Origin: Paenibacillus sp. HWE-109
Lineage (GTDB): Bacteria; Bacillota; Bacilli; Paenibacillales; NBRC-103111
DNA: 64,000 bases
Assembly: GCF_022163125.1 (NCBI RefSeq)
Contig: NZ_CP091881.1
Location: 3,224,001 to 3,288,000 of the forward strand
Reading direction: 5' to 3'
Shown here: positions 34,342 to 43,408 of the stretch, piece by piece
Layout of the letters: each line of letters begins with the position of its first letter
Position numbering within the stretch: position 1 is the stretch's first letter
Translations under genes and position numbers: made by a program
Notes under the pieces: generated by a model
The model's input: the letters and a program-made list of their open reading frames with translations, nothing else
Databases searched by the model: none
What the model was told of the DNA's origin: nothing

Positions 34342-35115
34342 TCAACCATAGCTAAGGAGTAATGATCTCACAACAAGGTACCAACCATCTACTAAAATAA
34401 ACAGCAGGATCTTGAAAGGCAATGAAATCATAACAGGCGGCAACATCATCATCCCCATCGCCATTAAGGTACTAGAAACAACCATATCGATGACCAGAAA
34501 CGGAATAAATATCATAAATCCCATCTGGAAGGCTGATTTCAGTTCACTAATCGCATAAGCCGGTACTAAAGAAGTAATAGGAATATCTTCAACACCAGTA
34601 GGCGCTTTAGCTTTGGTGTAATCTAGAAATAGCTTTAAATCCTTCTGCCTGGTATGTTTGAACATAAACTTCTTCATCGGCAGTGAAGCTTTCTCAAAAG
34701 CCTGGGTTTGATTAATTTCCCCCTTCAAGTAGGGTTGAAGTGCCGTCTGATTAACTTCCCCCAAAGTTGGAGACATAATAAAAAAGGTTAAAAACAGAGC
34801 GAGTCCGATTAAAACCTGATTGGGTGGCATCTGCTGTGTTCCCAGTGACGTTCTTACGAAACCTAGTACAATGACGATACGCGTAAAGCTGGTCATCAAA
34901 ATTAGAAATGATGGAGCAAGGCTCAAAACAGTTAACAATAGCAATAAGGTTACCGTATTAGAGGAACCAGCGGCAGCGCCTCCGGTACCAATATTTACAT
35001 TTAATCCAGGAATCGGATTGTTCGGATCTGTCTCGGCAGCTGAAGCTGTCAGAGAGATTAGAAAGACGGAAATGAACACGATTAATAGGGCAAGAATTCG
35101 TTTATTTCTCTTCAT
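34342..35115 (-). CDS. fliP: Flagellar export gate protein FliP
   Basis: FliP (257 residues) forms the core of the export gate. A cleavable signal peptide (about 1-27, LLIVFISVFLISLTASAA) precedes a short periplasmic stretch. Family motifs are LMTSFTRIVIVLGFVRTSLGTQQMPPNQVL, PAYAISELKSAFQMGFMIFIPFLVIDMVV and MMMLPPVMISLPFKILLFI. Its ATG overlaps the fliO stop by four bases. Confidence 0.97.
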   Translation of the reverse strand: MKRNKRILALLIVFISVFLISLTASAAETDPNNPIPGLNVNIGTGGAAAGSSNTVTLLLLLTVLSLAPSFLILMTSFTRIVIVLGFVRTSLGTQQMPPNQVLIGLALFLTFFIMSPTLGEVNQTALQPYLKGEINQTQAFEKASLPMKKFMFKHTRQKDLKLFLDYTKAKAPTGVEDIPITSLVPAYAISELKSAFQMGFMIFIPFLVIDMVVSSTLMAMGMMMLPPVMISLPFKILLFILVDGWYLVVRSLLLSYG

Positions 35116-35741
35116 TCATCATTCAACCGATCTGTTGGTTTTTGATCTGAAAGCCAATCTTCCACATTTTTATTCCGATTTGAAACTCGTTGAAGTTTGT
35201 CATGAAATACTTGTTGAAAGGAAGAAGTGATTTCAACTTCCTCTTCAATATCTTTCTTTTTAAGCGGCAGCTTGCCAATCCACTTCGTCAATGCCCCAAA
35301 ACCGACTCTGTCATCCTGAGAGGAAGTCAGTAAATCAGTAATATATGCTACTTCATCGGCGTCATTAATCTTATCCAATAACTGAATATTCTCACCGACG
35401 CCAACCACGAAGAGCGAATGACCAATTTCTACAATCTGGATTGACTTATTTTGCCCAAGGGGAACTCCACCTAAAGATCGAATCGAGTTCCCAAACATGG
35501 TGCCTTTATTTCTCTTAGCTATATACTTGATGAGTACAAAGAACAACAGAATGATTAAAACGAGAAAGAAAATGACCTTGACAACCATACCAAACGAATC
35601 AAAGGAGTCTGTAGTCGGAAAATCAGATGTTGGCAGACCTTGTCCTGGCTCTGTTTCGGCAAAGCTTATTGACGTCGTGTACAACATCGCGGCTACACTA
35701 AGTAACGTAGTTAATAGTCGCTTCGATTGGAGTCTTCTCAT
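35112..35741 (-). CDS. fliO: Flagellar export assembly protein FliO (FliZ of B. subtilis)
   Basis: This 209-residue protein has a signal peptide (about 1-28), a short acidic external region and a membrane helix (about 50-72, VIFFLVLIILLFFVLIKY). The cytosolic part starts with SIRSLGGVPLGQNKSIQIVEIG, the usual FliO motif, then a charged tail. FliO helps FliP assemble. It overlaps fliP and follows cheY. Confidence 0.92.
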   Translation of the reverse strand: MRRLQSKRLLTTLLSVAAMLYTTSISFAETEPGQGLPTSDFPTTDSFDSFGMVVKVIFFLVLIILLFFVLIKYIAKRNKGTMFGNSIRSLGGVPLGQNKSIQIVEIGHSLFVVGVGENIQLLDKINDADEVAYITDLLTSSQDDRVGFGALTKWIGKLPLKKKDIEEEVEITSSFQQVFHDKLQRVSNRNKNVEDWLSDQKPTDRLNDE

Positions 35742-35788
35742 AGTCGCATCCCTCTTGGTTTATGTAAGACTCAACCGAATTAAGGGGC

Positions 35789-36151
35789 TTACCCTAGAGT
35801 CTTTTTAATTGCTTCGATAACACGGTCTGCCTGGAACGGCTTAACGATAAAGTCTTTAGCACCAGCTTGAATCGCGTCGATAACCATCGCTTGTTGCCCC
35901 ATCGCGGAACACATGATAACTTTCGCATTTGGCTCAATCTTCTTGATTTCTTTCAAAGCTTGAATCCCATCCATCTCAGGCATTGTGATATCCATTGTAA
36001 TCAGATCTGGTTTCAATTCTTTGTATTTCTCAATAGCTTGTGCGCCATCATTCGCTTCGCCACAAACCTCATACCCATTTTTAGATAGAATATCACGAAT
36101 CATCATTCTCATAAAAGCAGCATCATCAACAATAAGAATACGGTTAGCCAT
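35789..36151 (-). CDS. cheY: Chemotaxis response regulator CheY
   Basis: CheY (120 residues) is a single receiver domain. The acidic pair D9-D10, phosphate acceptor D54 (TMDITMPEMDG), the Ser at SAMGQ and K104 (VKPF) are all present. Phosphorylated CheY binds FliM and FliY. It lies between fliY and fliO as in B. subtilis. Confidence 0.98.
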   Translation of the reverse strand: MANRILIVDDAAFMRMMIRDILSKNGYEVCGEANDGAQAIEKYKELKPDLITMDITMPEMDGIQALKEIKKIEPNAKVIMCSAMGQQAMVIDAIQAGAKDFIVKPFQADRVIEAIKKTLG

Positions 36152-36175
36152 GAATAAAGTCCCCCTAGAATTAAA

Positions 36176-37438
36176 TTATTGTAGCTTTTGAATTCGTTCC
36201 CATTGATTAACAATGTCCGTAACACGAACCCCAAAGTTTTCATCGATAACCACGACTTCGCCTTTGGCGATTAACTTATTATTAACTAAGATGTCCACAG
36301 GCTCACCTGCTAATTTATCCAATTCAATAATAGATCCTTGTGACAATTCCAAAATATCTTTGATCACCTTGTGGGTTCTGCCTAACTCTACCGTTACTTT
36401 CAGAGGAATATCCAAAAGCAGATCAAGATTTGTATCTTCCGCATGAGAGTACGAACCATTTTGTAAATTACCAAACTGAACGGGTTGCACATTTACATTG
36501 CGATTCGGCATCCCACCATATGCGGCTGCAGGTGGCTGCTGATACATAGGCTGTTGAGGTGGATACATGGGTTGTCCCATCGGTGGTTGTTGATACATCG
36601 GTTGCTCATACATAGGCTGCTGCTGCTGCTGGTACATAGGCTGCTCATAAACAGGCTGAGCTGCTGCAGGAGGAGGTGTATGAACTTCTTGCTTAGGTGC
36701 GGAAGGAGCAGGTGCTTGTGCAGCCGGGGCAGCTTCCATCTCAGACTCTGAACCACCACCCATTAGGATCGATACCATTTCTTTGGCGAAAGGAACAGGA
36801 AGTAACTGCATGATGTTGGAATCAATAAGATCGCCAATGATGAGTCGGAACGATATCTTAATAAATACGTCCTCGTCAGGTAATTTTCCTTCTCCTTTCG
36901 ACAAATTTAATATGTCGATTCCAGGCGGTGAGATATTGACAAATCGATTAAAGATGGTAGACATCGAAGTTGCGGATGAACCCATCATCTGATTCATTGC
37001 TTCTTGAACAGCGCTGATGTGAATTTCACTGAGATTTTCATCTCCACCAGTACCGTCTCCACCCATCATAAGATCAGCGATCACTTGCGCGTCACTTGTT
37101 TTGATGACAAGTAAATTAATACCATCAAAACCATCGACATAATTAACATGAACCGCTACATGTGGTTTAGGAAACTCTTGTTCCAATTCCTCTTTGCCGA
37201 TTATTGACACACGAGGTGTTGTAATATCGACTTTCTTACCCAGCAATGTCGAAAGAGCTGTGGCTGCACTGCCAAATGTAATATTACCAATTTCACCGAG
37301 TGCATCCTGCTCTAACGAAGATAAATAGTCTTCAACTTTAGGAGGCCCTTGATAAGAAGAGGCTGGACTATCGTCCGAGGACTGTCTCAACAAAGCGTCG
37401 ATCTCTTCTTGGGACAGATAATCTCTGTTATTCGTCAT
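36176..37438 (-). CDS. fliY: Flagellar switch phosphatase FliY
   Basis: FliY (420 residues) is a C-ring protein that also dephosphorylates CheY. The N-terminal CheY-P binding peptide reads YLSQEEIDALLRQ. A CheC-like domain follows with SLEQDALGEIGNITFGSAATALSTLL and a second helix ISAVQEAMNQMMGSSATSMS. Residues about 225-310 form a Pro/Gln/Met/Tyr-rich linker with repeats. The C-terminal FliN domain (about 340-420) has LLLDIPLKVTVELGRTHK and GVRVTDI. It overlaps fliM by 11 bases. Confidence 0.96.
   Translation of the reverse strand: MTNNRDYLSQEEIDALLRQSSDDSPASSYQGPPKVEDYLSSLEQDALGEIGNITFGSAATALSTLLGKKVDITTPRVSIIGKEELEQEFPKPHVAVHVNYVDGFDGINLLVIKTSDAQVIADLMMGGDGTGGDENLSEIHISAVQEAMNQMMGSSATSMSTIFNRFVNISPPGIDILNLSKGEGKLPDEDVFIKISFRLIIGDLIDSNIMQLLPVPFAKEMVSILMGGGSESEMEAAPAAQAPAPSAPKQEVHTPPPAAAQPVYEQPMYQQQQQPMYEQPMYQQPPMGQPMYPPQQPMYQQPPAAAYGGMPNRNVNVQPVQFGNLQNGSYSHAEDTNLDLLLDIPLKVTVELGRTHKVIKDILELSQGSIIELDKLAGEPVDILVNNKLIAKGEVVVIDENFGVRVTDIVNQWERIQKLQ
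36530..36657 (-). repeat. Low-complexity repeat in fliY encoding PMYQQ-type units
   Basis: This stretch encodes about seven units resembling PMYEQ, PMYQQ, PMGQ and PMYPPQQ, separated by Gln runs, at about residues 261-303. It links the CheC-like and FliN domains. DNA repeats match the peptide repeats, which suggests growth by slippage or recombination. Confidence 0.8.
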
Positions 37439-38426
37439 AATCTTCTTCTCCTTCGTTTACGATTTCTGTAATTTGTACAGCCATCTTCCCTTTTAAGGTA
37501 CCAGGGCTTCCGAGATATTTCAGCTTCTCGCCCACTTTGACTTGAAGCGAATCTTCGACGGATTTATGCAGTGGGATAACATCGCCAATTGTTAAACCAA
37601 GGAAGTCACGTATGTTAATTTCAGACGAACCCAGTTCTGCAATGAGTGGCAACTTGGTTTTTTCCAAGCGCGATTGAAGTGCTTCCACTTCTTCAGGAGC
37701 TCTCGTCTTTTTCTGGGAAACAAACCAATGATGCACGGATAGACGAGGCATGATCGGCTCAATAACCACATGAGGAATACAAAGATTGATCATCCCCGTG
37801 GTATCACCGATTTTGGTACTAAGCGAGATCAGTGCAATCGTTTCATTCGGAGAAACAATTTGCATAAATTGCGGATTCGTTTCAAGTGCCTCTAATCTTG
37901 GCTGAATGTCGATAACGGTCTTCCAAGCTTCTTGCAAACTATCGAAGGCTCTACTAAAAATACGTTCCATCACAATCGTTTCAATTTCAGTTAAGGCATT
38001 AATTTTCGTAGGGGTCGTGCCTGCTCCACCCAATAATCGATCCAACATAGCGAACGCAACATTGGGATGAACCTCAAGTACCATTCGACCCTCTAAAGGC
38101 TCCGCTTCAAAGATGTTCAAAATGGTCATTTTCGGGATCGAACGAATAAATTCGTCGTAGGGCAGCTGCTCCACTTGGACAACACTAATTTGTACAAACG
38201 TACGAAGTTGTGCTGAAAAATACGTAGTTAAGAATCGCGCAAAATTTTCGTGAATCCGAGTTAAGCTTCGAATATGATCCTTGGAGAAGCGCACGGCTCT
38301 CTTAAAGTCATACGCCCTTACCTTCTTCTGCGTATCCTCTTTTTTAAGTTCATCCGCATCCATTTCGCCAGAGGACAAAGCAGCTAGCAAAGCATCGATC
38401 TCATTTTGCGATAGAACATCAACCAT
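37428..38426 (-). CDS. fliM: Flagellar motor switch protein FliM
   Basis: FliM (332 residues) is the C-ring protein that binds CheY-P. It opens with the CheY-binding peptide LSQNEIDALLAAL, then the middle CheC-like domain (HENFARFLTTYFSAQLRTF, GGAGTTP) and the C-terminal FliN-like domain (GSSEINIRDFLGLTIGDVIPL). The ATG at 38426 lies eight bases after AGGAGG; a GTG three codons upstream overlaps it. It overlaps fliY by 11 bases. Confidence 0.97.
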   Translation of the reverse strand: MVDVLSQNEIDALLAALSSGEMDADELKKEDTQKKVRAYDFKRAVRFSKDHIRSLTRIHENFARFLTTYFSAQLRTFVQISVVQVEQLPYDEFIRSIPKMTILNIFEAEPLEGRMVLEVHPNVAFAMLDRLLGGAGTTPTKINALTEIETIVMERIFSRAFDSLQEAWKTVIDIQPRLEALETNPQFMQIVSPNETIALISLSTKIGDTTGMINLCIPHVVIEPIMPRLSVHHWFVSQKKTRAPEEVEALQSRLEKTKLPLIAELGSSEINIRDFLGLTIGDVIPLHKSVEDSLQVKVGEKLKYLGSPGTLKGKMAVQITEIVNEGEEDYDE

Positions 38427-38461
38427 TCGAGTCACCTCCTTTAAGCAAAATCAAAAGCGAG

Positions 38462-38947
38462 TTATTGAAGTACTTTATCGGTTATCCAAATTTGCTTGAT
38501 TTTTCCTTCGTGTAACAATGGGTTTAGTTTATTCATTAAAGTTGAAGTTAAACTATCAGAACCTTTGCTGCCTTCAATCTGATCTTTCGTCAAATCACCT
38601 AAAGCTTGTACAATTGTTCCTTTGACCGCGGAGTCCAATAAACTATCAAACTCTGCTTTACCCTTAGCATTTTCTAATTCAAAAGCGAAGCTAATTTTAA
38701 TGAAATTCTGACTGCCGGATAAGTTTGTTAAAATATCTTTGATAATGGCTGTGTTAGCTTTGACTGCCTCAGCAGAAGGTGCTTTGGTCGGTTTTACACT
38801 AGCAACAGCATCTTGTGCTTTGGCGGCAGGATCTTTGGATTCGTTATTTTTCTCCATAAAGTTCCATAATACAAAGGCCGCTGTCAAAATCAGTGTAATC
38901 GCAATTAGAATGGAGACAATGAGTATGAAAATTTTGTTCTTAAACAC
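38462..38947 (-). CDS. fliL: Flagellar basal body-associated protein FliL
   Basis: FliL (161 residues) has one N-terminal membrane helix (about 6-30) and an outer stomatin-like domain with NLSGSQNFIKISFAFELEN and ALGDLTKDQIEGSKGSDSL. It supports stator function at the motor. The start is GTG 38947 after GGAGGG, immediately after the swrD stop. Confidence 0.92.
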   Translation of the reverse strand: MFKNKIFILIVSILIAITLILTAAFVLWNFMEKNNESKDPAAKAQDAVASVKPTKAPSAEAVKANTAIIKDILTNLSGSQNFIKISFAFELENAKGKAEFDSLLDSAVKGTIVQALGDLTKDQIEGSKGSDSLTSTLMNKLNPLLHEGKIKQIWITDKVLQ

Positions 38948-39169
38948 TTACGAACCCTCCGCATCCTTGGACTTAATAGTCGCTCGAACTGAGCCAATCT
39001 CCTGCATGTAGGTCCGCACTAAGCTTACCACAACCTCTGCCTTTTCGAGAACTGTGATTTTCTTTCCTGTTGTTAAACTAATCATGGTATCAGGAGTCTC
39101 TTCAATCTGTTCAATCAATAAGGCATTCAGAAAAATAGGCTTGCCGTTTAAACGTGTGAGAGAAATCAT
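38948..39169 (-). CDS. swrD: FlbD/SwrD family protein
   Basis: This 73-residue protein opens with MISLTRLNGKPIFLNALLIEQIEETPDTMISLTTGKK, the hallmark of FlbD (Pfam FlbD). In B. subtilis the homologue SwrD (YlzI) raises motor power needed for swarming. It lies between flgE and fliL, where swrD is found in B. subtilis. The C-terminal 25 residues vary. Confidence 0.93.
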   Translation of the reverse strand: MISLTRLNGKPIFLNALLIEQIEETPDTMISLTTGKKITVLEKAEVVVSLVRTYMQEIGSVRATIKSKDAEGS

Positions 39170-39230
39170 GTTTCTCCTCCTGTATCAGGATAAGGGGAGG
39201 CAAGCTCCCCTCACTTCACATTACTGAAAA

Positions 39231-40052
39231 TTAACGTTTAAGATTTACGACTTCTTGCAGCACTTCATCGGAAGTTGTAATAATGCGTGAATTCGCTTGG
39301 AAACCACGTTGAGCGATGATCATCTCCGTAAATTCACCAGTCAAATCAACATTGGACATTTCCAATTGACCTGAGATCAGGGTGCCCGTACCTGTTGCTG
39401 TATTGCCTGGCACATCAATAGTTAAAGCACCTTCTGGATTCGCGTTGGCTGTCATACGGTACAAATTCCCACCAATTTTCTCAAGTCCTGATGGATTGAT
39501 GACTTTAACAACACCAACTTTTTGTCCTGTTGTAACCGTTGCACCTGTGGAGTCGATACCAATAATATCTCCATTTTGCGCGATTGAGAAAGAAACAATG
39601 TCCTCAGGAATAACGATTGGGCCAGCACCTTCAGCCCCCATCACATGAAGTCCTTCAGCATTAACTAAGTTGCGAGTAGGATCTAGCGTGAAATTCCCCG
39701 ATCTTGTAAGATAAGGCGCATCTGTTTGCTCCGCAGTCCCTACTGCAAAAAATCCATCACCATTAATACGTAAATCCGTTGTTACATTAGTAGTCATTGC
39801 ACTACCCGGTGTATGAATTGTATCGATTGCAGCTAAACTAACTCCTAGACCAACTTGCTGTGCATTCACACCACCGCGGTTGTCATCGGGAGCACTCACA
39901 CCGGAAACAGTTTGGCTAAGAATGTCTTTGAACATAACACGGCTGCCTTTGAAACCAATTGTATTAACGTTGGCAATGTTATTACCGATAACATCTAATT
40001 TAGTTTGAAAACCACGCATACCTGAAACGCCTGAGTATAAAGATCTTAACAT
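39231..40052 (-). CDS. flgE: Flagellar hook protein (FlgE of Bacillus type; often annotated FlgG)
   Basis: The 273-residue protein has the conserved ends of axial proteins: MLRSLYSGVSGMRGFQTKLD with VIGNNIANVNTIGFKGSR at the start, and SNVDLTGEFTEMIIAQRGFQ then EVVNLKR at the end. The middle has DLRINGDGFFAV. It closely resembles the short hook protein of B. subtilis encoded at the same place after flgD. Databases often name it FlgG because of its length, but position and the central region favour hook. Confidence 0.9.
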   Translation of the reverse strand: MLRSLYSGVSGMRGFQTKLDVIGNNIANVNTIGFKGSRVMFKDILSQTVSGVSAPDDNRGGVNAQQVGLGVSLAAIDTIHTPGSAMTTNVTTDLRINGDGFFAVGTAEQTDAPYLTRSGNFTLDPTRNLVNAEGLHVMGAEGAGPIVIPEDIVSFSIAQNGDIIGIDSTGATVTTGQKVGVVKVINPSGLEKIGGNLYRMTANANPEGALTIDVPGNTATGTGTLISGQLEMSNVDLTGEFTEMIIAQRGFQANSRIITTSDEVLQEVVNLKR

Positions 40053-40140
40053 CTATTTGGGCCTCCAATCGGTTTTTAAAATCATGAGCTGCTTCATTCG
40101 TTCCACAGCCCCAGGCTTCCTGCACGGTCGAGCCTGATTC

Positions 40141-40527
40141 TTATGCGATAACAATGGCACTGTCGATTTGAGTAAATACATGTTCATTCATAGAGGTTCC
40201 ATCAAGCGCCGTCACGACGGTTCGGTTAGGAACATTAACAATCAAAGCATTGCCACCCAGGATCATTAGCGCATCTTTGGCACCTTTAGCGGCCACCTTA
40301 TCGATTGCTTGACTAAGTTTATCCAATTGCTCGGGCTTTAGTTGAATGCCTCTCTCCTTAAGTCTAACCTCTGCATGATGACTGAAACGAACAAATTGGT
40401 CCTGAAGAAGTTGTTGAAACTTGGGAATACCGGGTGTAGATACCGGTTGCTGTACAGGTGTTCGTCTCGTAGACGCCGGAGAAACCGCATTAGGATAAAG
40501 CTGTCCAATGGATATTCTCTCTGTCAT
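40141..40527 (-). CDS. Flagellar operon protein of the TIGR02530 family
   Basis: This 128-residue protein has a Pro-rich N-terminal third and a conserved C-terminal part: FSHHAEVRLKERGIQLKPEQ, then KLSQAIDKVAAKGAKDALMILG and FTQIDSAIVIA. This is the pattern of the TIGR02530 flagellar operon protein found between flgD and flgE in many Firmicutes and spirochaetes. Its function is not known. The ATG overlaps the flgD stop by four bases, so it is coupled to flgD. B. subtilis lacks it at this place as far as I recall. Confidence 0.85.
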   Translation of the reverse strand: MTERISIGQLYPNAVSPASTRRTPVQQPVSTPGIPKFQQLLQDQFVRFSHHAEVRLKERGIQLKPEQLDKLSQAIDKVAAKGAKDALMILGGNALIVNVPNRTVVTALDGTSMNEHVFTQIDSAIVIA

Positions 40528-40967
40528 TTTGTTTCTCCAACATTCTCAATTTTTTTGAGCTTGTCGAGAGAAATTTCCACTCCCTTCACAGAGGCATACT
40601 GATTGCCTTCTTTAAATGTAATGGAATCTACAATACCTGTTTTTTCAGAGGAAGCACCCGATGAATCTATATCCGTCCACGTCACCGATTTACCAATTAA
40701 CCCTGACACGAAACCAAGAGATTGGCGCATCAACTTCATTTCGCCAGCCATATTCGTCAATTGCTCAACGGATGTGAACTGTGCCATTTGAGCAATAAAC
40801 TCTTTATCTTGCAAAGGCTGAGTCGGGTCTTGATTTTGAAGCTGTGTGATCAAAATCTTGAGAAAATCATCTTTGCCTAATGTATTGTTGTCTTTTTGTT
40901 TCGTCTTGGCATTATTGCCTGCATTAATTAAATCTGACACATTTCCTACAACCGGGTTTGAAGCCAT
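40524..40967 (-). CDS. flgD: Flagellar hook-capping protein FlgD
   Basis: FlgD (147 residues) is the scaffold at the tip of the growing hook. The N-terminal half has LGKDDFLKILITQLQNQDPTQPLQDKEFIAQMAQFTSVEQ, the conserved core. The C-terminal half is short, as in other Firmicutes. I chose the ATG at 40967, four bases after GGAGGTGA; an ATG 11 codons upstream follows the fliK stop directly but lacks a good ribosome site. Confidence 0.94.
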   Translation of the reverse strand: MASNPVVGNVSDLINAGNNAKTKQKDNNTLGKDDFLKILITQLQNQDPTQPLQDKEFIAQMAQFTSVEQLTNMAGEMKLMRQSLGFVSGLIGKSVTWTDIDSSGASSEKTGIVDSITFKEGNQYASVKGVEISLDKLKKIENVGETK

Positions 40968-41000
40968 ACTTTCACCTCCAACTGCTTCATATGTATTCAT

Positions 41001-42434
41001 CTAGGCAATGACATCGAAGGAGTTTCCATTCACAGCGGTGCGAACTTGAGCAATGTTGTCGACTTCTTGATTAAAATCAAGAGAATCTTCTTGAAAATTG
41101 CCAGTACGATTCTTGTTTTGCTGCTGTGATTGACCAAAGGTCTGTTGTTGACGTTGATCCTGGAACATACTTGATTGCATATTCTGGTTCTGCGTAACTT
41201 CCAGTTTCTCGACTTGTAAACCTTGAACCTGAAGTGCTTGTCTTAGCGATGGAAGCTGACTTTCTAACATCTGCTTGCCGGCTAAAGTATCCGCTGCGAA
41301 TTGCGCGATCAATTGACCGTCATGCATGGAAATTCTAACATCGACTTGACCCAGGTTTTTGGGAAACAAGGAAAGTTTCGCTTCAGAGAATGAGCCAGCT
41401 ACTGTAATCTTCATGTTTTTCAGAACATGTTCTGTCATTTCTTCAGCAAAATTACCTGCGTTAATAGTTGCTGGAGCTTTAACTACAGCTGTATTAGCGA
41501 TCTGTGCTTTCTGAAGATCTGCAATCGTTACAACAGTATTCGTGGACAGATTGGATTCCGTTGGCAAATCCACAAGGTCAACGAAAGATTCTTTGGAATC
41601 TGTTTGTGACTCGAGCGTTGACGAAATAAAAACATTTTTTGCCGCAAGCAGTTCTAATCTGGACTTAGGTTGTTGCACAAGTGTGAATGAATCACCATCC
41701 AGTTTCTGTGGCAAAACCAGATTACTTGTACGCTTATGATGACTAGCTTTGTCTACATGAACTAATTCTTCTTTGTTTCCATCTACTGATCCTTCTGCTG
41801 CTTCTACAACTGGTGTTGCTGGTTTCGAGGATATAGCTGGTCCTTTCAGATTCGCCATCAGTTCAGGAAGCAAAGGTTGAATCGTGTTCTGCAAGTCTTG
41901 ATTAAGAAACTTCACAATCGGGTTGTCCGGTTGTTGTTTTGTTAAAGTAGCAAGCGCGAGCAACGTGTTCTGTGCATCTAAATTTAACGTATCTGCAGGT
42001 TGCAAGTTCAATCCATTCGATATAGGAAAGGCTCCGCTAGCTTGACCGTCACCAAGCGTTTGCAATAGCAGCTTAGCATCTGCAAACCATTGGCCAACTT
42101 TAGGGTCTTGCAACAATTGCTCTGCTAATGCTGGATTGCTATTCATCGCTTCAAGCAGCATCTCAGGAAGAGGTTGGTCCTCTGTTCCTTGATTAGGTTG
42201 TGCAACTGCTCCTTGTATGGGTAAAACCAAACTTTGCAGCATCTGCAGCAGCATATTCAGTGAAATTGCGGGATCCGTTGCACTTTGTTCCCCTGCAGTT
42301 GACTCCTGCGATAGTTGTCCTCCCAATACTTGGTTAAAAGCATCTTTGGATGCAGCATCCGTGGACGCTGTTTTACCAGCAGTTGCTGTGGAAGTTGTGT
42401 TCGCAGTTGGAACTTTAGCTATTTGAACATCCAT
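41001..42434 (-). CDS. fliK: Flagellar hook-length control protein FliK
   Basis: FliK (477 residues) measures hook length and triggers the FlhB switch. Most of the protein is low complexity, rich in Gln, Ala, Ser and Thr. The C-terminal domain (about 350-430) is conserved: LSLFPKNLGQVDVRISMHDG and SQLPSLRQALQVQGLQVEKLEV. A Gln-rich tail follows (QQQTFGQSQQQNKN). The ATG at 42434 follows GGAGGTG. Confidence 0.92.
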   Translation of the reverse strand: MDVQIAKVPTANTTSTATAGKTASTDAASKDAFNQVLGGQLSQESTAGEQSATDPAISLNMLLQMLQSLVLPIQGAVAQPNQGTEDQPLPEMLLEAMNSNPALAEQLLQDPKVGQWFADAKLLLQTLGDGQASGAFPISNGLNLQPADTLNLDAQNTLLALATLTKQQPDNPIVKFLNQDLQNTIQPLLPELMANLKGPAISSKPATPVVEAAEGSVDGNKEELVHVDKASHHKRTSNLVLPQKLDGDSFTLVQQPKSRLELLAAKNVFISSTLESQTDSKESFVDLVDLPTESNLSTNTVVTIADLQKAQIANTAVVKAPATINAGNFAEEMTEHVLKNMKITVAGSFSEAKLSLFPKNLGQVDVRISMHDGQLIAQFAADTLAGKQMLESQLPSLRQALQVQGLQVEKLEVTQNQNMQSSMFQDQRQQQTFGQSQQQNKNRTGNFQEDSLDFNQEVDNIAQVRTAVNGNSFDVIA

Positions 42435-42467
42435 TTTATTCACCTCCCTTCATGACATCCACATTTC

Positions 42468-43385
42468 TTATTGAACAAGTTTGACTGAAATGGCAGCAGC
42501 GATTTCCTTATTCGCATCTGAAAGTGATGACATGACTTTTGAGCGTGAGGCATTGTCCATCCCACTTAGAATTGCCAATACCTTTTCTGGATTTGATTTA
42601 TTCATTTCCAATAAAACAGCTGAAGCGCTTTTTGGCGTCATATTCGCAAATGTTTGACCGAGATCCGATTTACTAACGGTTGTAGTTGCTTTTGTCGTAT
42701 CTTTGGAACCATTCGTTGATAATCTTTCTTGTAAAGCAGCAATTTCTTTGTCCCGAACAGGAACAACGTCTTTGAGTCCAATGGAAGCTTCAGCAGCCTT
42801 GGCTGCATCCATTTTTTCAAGAATCGCTCCTCGACTGTCGGATTTCATCATAGAGAAGATAAGTACCATTTCTTTCGGCGTCAAGGCTTCGATGATTGGC
42901 GCCGCTTTGCTTGGCGTCATTTTTGCGTACATATTAGCTAGTTGTGTAATCTGATTATTGTATTCTTCTTGTGTTTGCGTTTTGTCTTTCAACTTTTCTT
43001 CGAGCTCGGTCAATTTCGACTGGGCATCTTTGATAGATAGATCTTTTTGTTCTGAAGTCGACTCTGCTTTCTGAAGGGCTGCTTGCAATTCAGCAACTCT
43101 TCCATTCAACTTAGTGATTTCATCATCTTTGACTTTCACGCTTTGTTCAGCCGTTTGTGGTTTAGCAGTGCCGTTCACAACGGTTTTCTCCTTAGGAGCA
43201 GGAACAATCGTCCCTATGACTGGTGTATTGTGCAGTGCCTTCTGAATACTGCTCTTGATATCATAATCAAAGATAGATAACAGCACGAAGAGCAAAACCG
43301 CCGTGAACACAAAGGGGATGACAAACCATATCAGAAATCGTTCCAGTGCACTATAGGATGCACCCTCAATGTTGGTATCGGCCAT
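42468..43385 (-). CDS. ylxF: YlxF/MotE-like protein with paired MgtE-N-like domains
   Basis: The 305-residue protein has a membrane helix (about 14-39), a coiled coil (about 85-145) and two related helical modules. The first has AKMTPSKAAPIIEALTPKE, the second ANMTPKSASAVLLEMNKSN, both of the MotE/MgtE intracellular N domain type. It lies between fliJ and fliK, the slot of ylxF in B. subtilis. MotE proteins chaperone stator assembly in some bacteria; for this protein that is inference. Confidence 0.85.
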   Translation of the reverse strand: MADTNIEGASYSALERFLIWFVIPFVFTAVLLFVLLSIFDYDIKSSIQKALHNTPVIGTIVPAPKEKTVVNGTAKPQTAEQSVKVKDDEITKLNGRVAELQAALQKAESTSEQKDLSIKDAQSKLTELEEKLKDKTQTQEEYNNQITQLANMYAKMTPSKAAPIIEALTPKEMVLIFSMMKSDSRGAILEKMDAAKAAEASIGLKDVVPVRDKEIAALQERLSTNGSKDTTKATTTVSKSDLGQTFANMTPKSASAVLLEMNKSNPEKVLAILSGMDNASRSKVMSSLSDANKEIAAAISVKLVQ

Positions 43386-43408
43386 CTCCTCTTCCCTCCT
43401 TTACATCC

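Noticed and set aside
40053..40140. Hairpin CAGGCT/AGCCTG between the TIGR02530 gene and flgE
   Set aside because: It has no T-run and is short; within a continuous operon it is not convincing as a terminator.
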